Assembly (NCBI GenBank): GCA_900769325.1
Contig: CAAGGF010000064.1
Span: 1-64,000, forward strand
DNA from: Spirochaetia bacterium
Lineage (GTDB): Bacteria; Spirochaetota; Spirochaetia; Treponematales; Treponemataceae
DNA length: 64,000 nucleotides
Direction of reading: 5' to 3'
Of this stretch, positions 60,501-64,000 are shown piece by piece; within the stretch, counting starts at the first letter, position 1; each line of letters begins with the position of its first letter. Both the position numbers and the translations under genes were made by a program. Below the pieces are notes generated by a model. That model saw only the letters and a program-made list of their open reading frames with translations, was not told the DNA's origin and did no database searches.

Positions 60501-60689
60501 GGAAGAATCTTCGATAATGAGCGACCATGAAGTGATAAGGCGTTTATCTGTAATTTTTAAAGGAATTTCAAGTTCGTCTTTAACACCGTCGCTGTTTGGT
60601 GAAATATATTTTACAGTACCCCGAACATTTTCAGCAAAACAAAGCGAAGTCAAAATCAATAAAAAAATTCTGAAAATTCTGTTTTTCAT
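57516..60689 (-). CDS. surface protein with eight FlgD-type Ig repeats and C-terminal OmpA domain
   Basis: 1057 residues: signal peptide (1-18, ending CFAEN), then eight repeats of about 100 residues, several starting FSPNxDGxxD and each closing with a WxGxDxxG, DGxYxYxISAxDxAGN pattern as in FlgD Ig and CHU_C-type modules; finally an OmpA peptidoglycan-binding domain (VTIVGHANRL, LSLKRAEFVKRNLVEKG, NRRVEFILHK). ATG 60689 has GGAG seven bases upstream. The Asp-rich repeat starts suggest calcium sites. Likely an outer-membrane or periplasmic scaffold tethered to the wall. It follows the beta-barrel gene by 65 bases on the same strand, so they may form one operon. Confidence 0.85.
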   Translation of the reverse strand: MKNRIFRIFLLILTSLCFAENVRGTVKYISPNSDGVKDELEIPLKITDKRLITSWSLIIEDSSGKVVRTIGNKEVLPSSVTVGQFFKQLVKPKKGVEVPSVVVWNGAMDNGETAPDGEYFYYFTATDDNNNTGKTEKYAVVIDTKSPEISLEQPKDKIFGEGEKSEFKIRQSGSKEDKWTGIFKNNSGEIVRTFVWNESEPLDFKWNGKNDEGVFVSDGVYSYEISATDRAGNVSQNSSISNIIYSAEKPVTSIVIVGSKYFSPQTESKQSSMNFSVDIPVPDAKSGNKLSFWKIEIFSEDGKSVKVYSGDEKILPPSQIVFDGKNQDGKLISDGRYFATVSARYLNGAEPEVKKSPEFICDTKKPEALLSVSEKVFGAGSKEKVEIQIMTVPKPLAKVPAWHAKIFSEKDGTVVREFEFGEFPPEKVVWNGFNSQGKLSSDGSYKFEISALDLAGNFSSIVSADSFELNTKEAKILISMNQHAFSPNNDKIQDEMIFIPIVKDADKIDSYIFKIFDGQKEVKTISGSGKIPENFIWNGKDNDGILCPDKKTYSAEISIVSDNGSTAQAKTSNFVLDTKPPFVSASSKWKAFSPDSDGNQDFIPVEISGCTNEDLWTAQVLNAKKEVVKSFSWKGQILTDGKQEFIWDGTDSSGNKCSDGIYSIQIFSKDEAGNKFSTVLNALTLDSRETKAYITAEADGISPNSDGKVDAQKFSIKTTVKDGIKSWNFDIRSENGKSVRAWSNLDSTNLPENVIWDGLDSSGNHCEGTFTGTLKIVYTKGNIVNAVSSPFLCTVTPPLLSVSTSPKYFSPDNDGTDDDLIISLSASSKAVIKAWSFKIFDPLGKVFWQTGGKSSVKDKLVWDGLSNTQKNARGFAERVQSATDYPFEFTVLDSLGMSSVVKGVIPVDVLVIRDGDYLKMAVPSIIFRSDNADFNTVAEKGEKPLEIEKAQNNEKVLKRIADILNKFKDYKVTIVGHANRLTDNDEEETTDNPSLWGKALTPLSLKRAEFVKRNLVEKGVSASRLDTEGKGGTEPVVDFRDKDNNWKNRRVEFILHK

Positions 60690-60754
60690 TTTTGCTCCAA
60701 AAAAATTAAAATTATTAAAGTTACCTCTAAATTGCATTTTTTAATTCCTCAAAA

Positions 60755-61792
60755 TCATTCTGTCCAAATTTCAATCACAGGAGGCTTTGTATCTTGCTGA
60801 CCGAGCTTTATGTTAAGTCCGCCTGAAAAAGCATTTAAAGATTCGTATTTATTCTGATAAGCAAGGGATGCTGTAAATTCGCTTTTATCCCATTCGTGTG
60901 CTTTTAAATAATCGTTGTTCTTTGAATTGAAAAGAAATTTAAACGAAACGCCAACAGCCGGAAGGTAATCGGCATAACCAAAAGAAAGTTCCTGAACATC
61001 TAAAGTTTCTGCAACGCTTATAAAAATCATATCTTTTATACCGAACTGAAAGCCGAAGTCAAAAATTGCATTCTGGAAAGTCGGGAAAGTAAAATTAACG
61101 CTTGCACCGATTTTAAAAAATTCTGTATCAAGAAGAAGGGATGAAACGCCTGTTTTAAAAGTTGCAATTCCGGGATAATAATCGCTTTTTGAAGAAGACG
61201 AAAGCCCCGGAACAGAAGATGAATAAGGTTTTCCAAGATTTAAAAGAGAAACTGCAATTCTGAAATCCTTAAAAAAACCGAGTTTTTCAAGACGGTAAAG
61301 GGCTCCTAAATCTGCGGCAAGATTCCAGTCAGCATCAGGAGAAAAAAGAATGCCACCGCGAAGATTTATACCGACGCTCACCCGCTGAGTGATTTCTTTT
61401 GACATTCCGGCAAGAATATTTAAAGAATTTCCAAGATTCATTTCTACAGAATTTGCAAAAATTCCGTCTAAAAGTGCCGTAAAGTTCCCGAATTTTCCAG
61501 GAATTAAAATTCCAGTTTGAAAAGCTGCATCAAAACCATTGTTTGAAGAAATCAAGGCAGAAAAATCTGCATCAAGCTGAATCCGCTGTTCAAAAGCAGT
61601 AAGAGCCGGATTTACAGCAATAGATTCCGGGAGTGCATTAAAAATTCCAGAGCCGGATGCAGCATTTCCAGAAGTAAGCTGTGTTGGACTTGCAATTTTC
61701 AAAAACTGTGAAGAACCGCACGGCGGATTATATGCAAAAACTGAATTTGCAATCACAAGAATACAGGCTGAAAAAAAGAATTTCTTTTTCAT
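60755..61792 (-). CDS. outer-membrane beta-barrel protein (FadL/PorV-like, treponemal UPF0164 style)
   Basis: 345 residues: signal peptide (1-20, ending VFAYN), then alternating hydrophobic beta strands through to a C-terminal aromatic-poor end, with early NPALTAFEQRIQLDADFSALI and SLLNLGKPYSS patterns typical of PorV/FadL-like barrels; I think of the treponemal UPF0164 proteins but the match is by style only. AAGGTGA lies six bases before ATG 61792. First gene of a probable two-gene operon with the Ig-OmpA protein, and both are envelope proteins. Confidence 0.72.
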   Translation of the reverse strand: MKKKFFFSACILVIANSVFAYNPPCGSSQFLKIASPTQLTSGNAASGSGIFNALPESIAVNPALTAFEQRIQLDADFSALISSNNGFDAAFQTGILIPGKFGNFTALLDGIFANSVEMNLGNSLNILAGMSKEITQRVSVGINLRGGILFSPDADWNLAADLGALYRLEKLGFFKDFRIAVSLLNLGKPYSSSVPGLSSSSKSDYYPGIATFKTGVSSLLLDTEFFKIGASVNFTFPTFQNAIFDFGFQFGIKDMIFISVAETLDVQELSFGYADYLPAVGVSFKFLFNSKNNDYLKAHEWDKSEFTASLAYQNKYESLNAFSGGLNIKLGQQDTKPPVIEIWTE

Positions 61793-62021
61793 AAAATCAC
61801 CTTTATAAATCAAAATACATTTATATCGATAATTTTACATTAAAAAAAAGAGTTTTTCCACATTAACATTCTTAAAGTAGAAAAATTTTAAAGGAAACTT
61901 TCTTATTTTGTAATTTGAAAATTTTATTCTTCTAAAAAAGATTCGATTGTGTTCATGAGGTCGCTGACATTTTTTCTTAGCTGCTTCATCAAATTTTTTG
62001 TCTTTTTTGAATGTGCGTTTT

Positions 62022-62148
62022 TTATTTTTCCAGTGTTTCGCGGAGGACTTTTTCAATTTCTGCACTGACGCGTGATATGAGGGTGTCGGAAAGCGAGGCG
62101 GAGTATTTTTTTTTGAAAGAAGAATTGATGTTTTTCGGGCAGGCATTT
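62022..62148 (-). other. +1-frame C-terminal extension of the XRE regulator
   Basis: Reading on after CTT by skipping one T gives KNACPKNINSSFKKKY, then SASLSDTLISRVSAEIEKVL and RETLEK before TAA at 62024-62022. The segment has codon use and amphipathic-helix character like a normal C-terminal oligomerisation tail, unlike the other two frames. It contains an A9 tract (three Lys codons). Alternatives are a recent one- or two-base indel (pseudogene) or a sequencing error; the specific shift-site context is what favours programmed frameshifting. Confidence 0.5.
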
Positions 62149-62346
62149 TTAAAGAATCTCCGGTTCGATATGCAGAAATGAAGCAATTTCGTCTATGACC
62201 TGAGGCGGCGGAAAAGAAACTCCTCCTTCGATGCTGTTTATGTAGTTGTAGCCTTTATTCAGCATGACAGACAAATCTTTCTGCGAGAATTTTGCCTGTT
62301 TCCTGTAAAATTTTAGATTTTCTATAAATGTTTCCTGCAGCGACAT
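62149..62346 (-). CDS. XRE-family HTH regulator, zero-frame product
   Basis: 65 residues covering a complete HTH_3 DNA-binding domain: NLKFYRKQAKFSQKDLSVMLN, GYNYINSIEGGVSFP, VIDEIASFLHIEPEIL, then TAA at 62151-62149. The stop is preceded by CCGGAG, ATT, CTT, i.e. GGAG three bases before CTT-TAA, the layout of the RF2 programmed +1 frameshift. A +1 shift extends the protein by 42 residues (see next entry). It is divergent from the acyltransferase gene; four TAAAACAATGT motifs occupy the shared region. A TATATA box ends six bases before the ATG and there is no Shine-Dalgarno sequence. Confidence 0.85.
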   Translation of the reverse strand: MSLQETFIENLKFYRKQAKFSQKDLSVMLNKGYNYINSIEGGVSFPPPQVIDEIASFLHIEPEIL

Positions 62347-62379
62347 ATTTTTTATATATATCTTTTTTTCATTAAAAGA

Positions 62380-62498
62380 ACATTGTTTTATCGAATGTAT
62401 ATTAAAAATTACCCTTGAAAATCAGTAAAACAATGTTTATAATGCGTTAAAACAATGTAAATCAATTCCATTTTTACACAATTCCTTTAAAACAATGT
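62380..62498. promoter_or_regulatory. four TAAAACAATGT operator motifs in the XRE/acyltransferase intergenic region
   Basis: Exact 11-mers: inverted ACATTGTTTTA at 62380-62390, and direct TAAAACAATGT at 62426-62436, 62448-62458 and 62488-62498. The second lies in the -35/-10 spacer of the acyltransferase promoter, the third covers its expected start site (22 bases further), and the fourth lies just before the GAGG binding site. The inverted copy stands upstream of the xre start. This is the placement of repressor sites, and the adjacent XRE protein is the natural candidate. Confidence 0.75.
62415..62443 (+). promoter_or_regulatory. promoter of the acyltransferase gene
   Basis: TTGAAA (62415-62420), 17-base spacer, TATAAT (62438-62443). 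The spacer contains one operator motif. Confidence 0.85.
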
Positions 62499-62508
62499 GA
62501 GGTTATTT

Positions 62509-63621
62509 ATGTCGGAGAACGAATCGAAAACTTCTTTGAAACGCTCGTCAAATTTTGAACTTCTTAGAATTCTTGCAATGCTGATGATTGTTGCAAGCCA
62601 TGCAACCCAGCACTCAGGAAACGGAGACTGGGCACTTATAACTAAGCCTTTTTCCCTAAATGTTTTTGCAACTTACATCTTTGGAACTTACGGACAGACT
62701 GGCGTAATTCTGTTTGTCATAATATCAAGCTGGTTTTTGTGTACATCAAATTCAATCCACATAAACAAGGCCGTACGCCTGTATTTTCAGACAATGATTT
62801 CAAGCGTGCTAATTTTTTTCTTTGTAAAATTCGGCGGCTTTGAACCTGTTGGAATAAAGGAATTTATAAAAGCGCTCCTTACTCCCGTTCACAGCGGTTA
62901 CTGGTTTATCCGCACATACCTTTTGTTCTATTTAATTGTTCCATTTTTGCAGAAAGCAATTCAGGCGGCGGACGAAGTAACTCACAGAAAACTTTTACTT
63001 GTATTGACAGTTTTTTTAGCACTTCTTTCTTTTTTTATTCCAGATATTGAAACAGAATTCGGTAGAGTCGGTGTCTTTGTTTACATTTTTATTGCAGTTT
63101 CATACTTAAAAAAACACGAAGGTAATTTTCTTGAAAAACACTGCCGCCTGATTTTTATATCTCTTTTAATTTTAATGCAGACCTCTCTTTTAGGCACAAA
63201 TCTTTTCTGTTATCATTTTGGTTTTTCAACTGAATTTTTAGAAAAAATCTTAAAAAGAATTTTCCCATGCCGTCATATTTTTGTAATGCTTCTTTCGATG
63301 AGTCTTTTCTATATATTTAAAAACTATGTGAAAATCGGTTCGTCAAAAATCATAAACGCAATTGCAAAGACGACTTTCGGCGTGTACATTTTTCATGAAA
63401 ATCCGCTGTACTGCTCTTACGGAGAAAAAGGACTTAGCAACAAGGCTCTCCTTTTTGAAAGATGGCTTCATGTAGGAGAACATTTTGAAACAGACATTTT
63501 TTATCCGTTATACTTTTTAGGTTGCGTTCTTTTTGTTTTTGTTTCCTGCAGCCTGCTTGAATTTTTGCGACAATGCCTGTGTGCCTTTACAGAACATTTG
63601 TACAGAAGATTTTACAAATAA
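62509..63621 (+). CDS. membrane acyltransferase, Acyltransferase_3 family
   Basis: 370 residues with about ten transmembrane helices and the family start SSNFELLRILAMLMIVASHATQHSG, whose Arg and His are characteristic of OafA/WecH-like integral membrane O-acyltransferases; ending in a further hydrophobic region. These enzymes acetylate surface polysaccharide or peptidoglycan precursors. ATG 62509 has GAGG six bases upstream; the GTG at 62497 overlaps an operator and has no binding site. Divergent from, and probably controlled by, the XRE regulator. Surface modification under a switchable regulator would suit antigenic or phage-receptor variation (inference). Confidence 0.88.
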   Translation: MSENESKTSLKRSSNFELLRILAMLMIVASHATQHSGNGDWALITKPFSLNVFATYIFGTYGQTGVILFVIISSWFLCTSNSIHINKAVRLYFQTMISSVLIFFFVKFGGFEPVGIKEFIKALLTPVHSGYWFIRTYLLFYLIVPFLQKAIQAADEVTHRKLLLVLTVFLALLSFFIPDIETEFGRVGVFVYIFIAVSYLKKHEGNFLEKHCRLIFISLLILMQTSLLGTNLFCYHFGFSTEFLEKILKRIFPCRHIFVMLLSMSLFYIFKNYVKIGSSKIINAIAKTTFGVYIFHENPLYCSYGEKGLSNKALLFERWLHVGEHFETDIFYPLYFLGCVLFVFVSCSLLEFLRQCLCAFTEHLYRRFYK

Positions 63622-63639
63622 ATGAACACGAAAGATGCA

Positions 63640-64000
63640 TTATTTTATTTGATGAAGGGCGATGTTTTTTGCAAGGGAGGCATATTCTGGTAAAATGCGA
63701 TTGGAATGTTCTTCGATAAAACCGCTGTAAAGGATTTCGCCGCTTACGATTACACGGACTGCAAGATTTTTCCTGCGTTCATTTTTAGGGCTTGAAGGTT
63801 CTTTTTCGCACATTAAAAGATAGGCATTGTATGCATCCAGAATGCTTTTGGAAATCTGCTCTTTGTCTTTTTCAAGGTCCGGTTTTTCAGGGACGAAAAG
63901 CCTTTTTCCTGAAATGATTAAATCCGGGTCAGGAGAAGTAATTCTGTTTGCTTCGTAAATGTACGGCCAAAGGTGCGGATTTCCGTATTTTTCTGAAGCG
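63640..64000 (-). CDS. C-terminal part of a LysM-domain protein (runs off the right edge)
   Basis: The last 119 residues of a gene that continues beyond the window. The visible part begins in a LysM-like module (YGNPHLWPYIYEANR, then SPDPDLIISGKRLFVP), followed by a helical, charged region (KEQISKSILDAYNAYLLM) and a C-terminal FIEEHSNRILPEYASLAKN. LysM modules bind peptidoglycan, so a wall-associated protein is likely. Only 18 bases separate its stop from that of the convergent acyltransferase gene. Confidence 0.75.
   Translation of the reverse strand, partial: ASEKYGNPHLWPYIYEANRITSPDPDLIISGKRLFVPEKPDLEKDKEQISKSILDAYNAYLLMCEKEPSSPKNERRKNLAVRVIVSGEILYSGFIEEHSNRILPEYASLAKNIALHQIK

Noticed and set aside
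61835..62146. A 103-codon minus-strand reading frame beginning MPARKTSILL directly after the XRE stop
   Set aside because: Very basic, low-complexity composition and wrong codon use; the neighbouring +1 frame reads as a natural continuation of the XRE protein over the same bases.

Overview
The window looks like chromosomal DNA of a low-GC (about 35-38 % by eye) spirochaete, most likely a gut or rumen Treponema. I infer this from a FliL-like flagellar protein, long OmpA/FlgD-Ig and beta-barrel outer-membrane proteins, lipoproteins without a Gram-positive envelope set, an XRE regulator of treponemal style, and a 513-residue protein resembling a spirochaete-only family. No rRNA, phage, transposase or CRISPR array was seen. 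Four intact tRNA genes (Arg-CCT, Glu-CTC, Gln-CTG, Asn-GTT) lie on the minus strand, none with an encoded CCA.

Layout. 0.2-4.0 kb: operon of citrate synthase, an RsuA-type pseudouridine synthase and formate-THF ligase. 4.07-4.55 kb: tRNA-Arg followed by two tandem, interrupted copies of itself. 4.5-7.7 kb: a sugar-kinase/HAD fusion and PRPP synthetase. 8-10.7 kb: pyruvate kinase and an MBL hydrolase. 10.8-16.2 kb: rpmB, uvrB, a tyrosine-phosphatase-like protein and an HtrA protease. 16.3-20.7 kb: hypothetical proteins, a FliL-like protein and an ECF sigma/zinc anti-sigma group. 20.7-27.2 kb: LysM-M23 peptidase, rlmE, a two-gene signalling pair, DksA-like protein, infA and a membrane J-protein. 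27.4-34.3 kb: complete MoxR-Bat operon. 34.5-38.9 kb: permease, orphan binding lipoprotein and aminotransferase. 39.3-43.3 kb: biotin locus birA-bioY-bioM-bioN-bioB. 43.4-45 kb: tcdA and a BI-1 protein. 45.2-53.3 kb: alpha-2-macroglobulin/PbpC pair. 53.4 kb: solitary argG. 54.9-56.6 kb: HindIII-like restriction-modification pair. 56.6-57.4 kb: repeat-rich gap and tRNA-Asn. 57.5-61.8 kb: surface protein with eight Ig repeats plus OmpA, and a beta-barrel protein. 62-63.6 kb: XRE regulator and divergent acyltransferase. 63.6 kb to the right edge: end of a LysM-type gene.

The accessory signals that stand out are: (1) an XRE gene whose stop codon sits in an RF2-like +1 frameshift context, next to four copies of an 11-bp motif placed on the promoters; (2) two tandem units built from split tRNA-Arg halves around a hairpin-rich insert of about 97 nt; (3) a 23-bp-period array of a 9-14-bp motif beside tRNA-Asn; and (4) a recurrent promoter geometry in which the -10 box ends exactly six bases before the ATG and no ribosome binding site exists, suggesting several leaderless mRNAs (htrA, pyk, the 16.3 kb, 22.6 kb and 34.5 kb genes).
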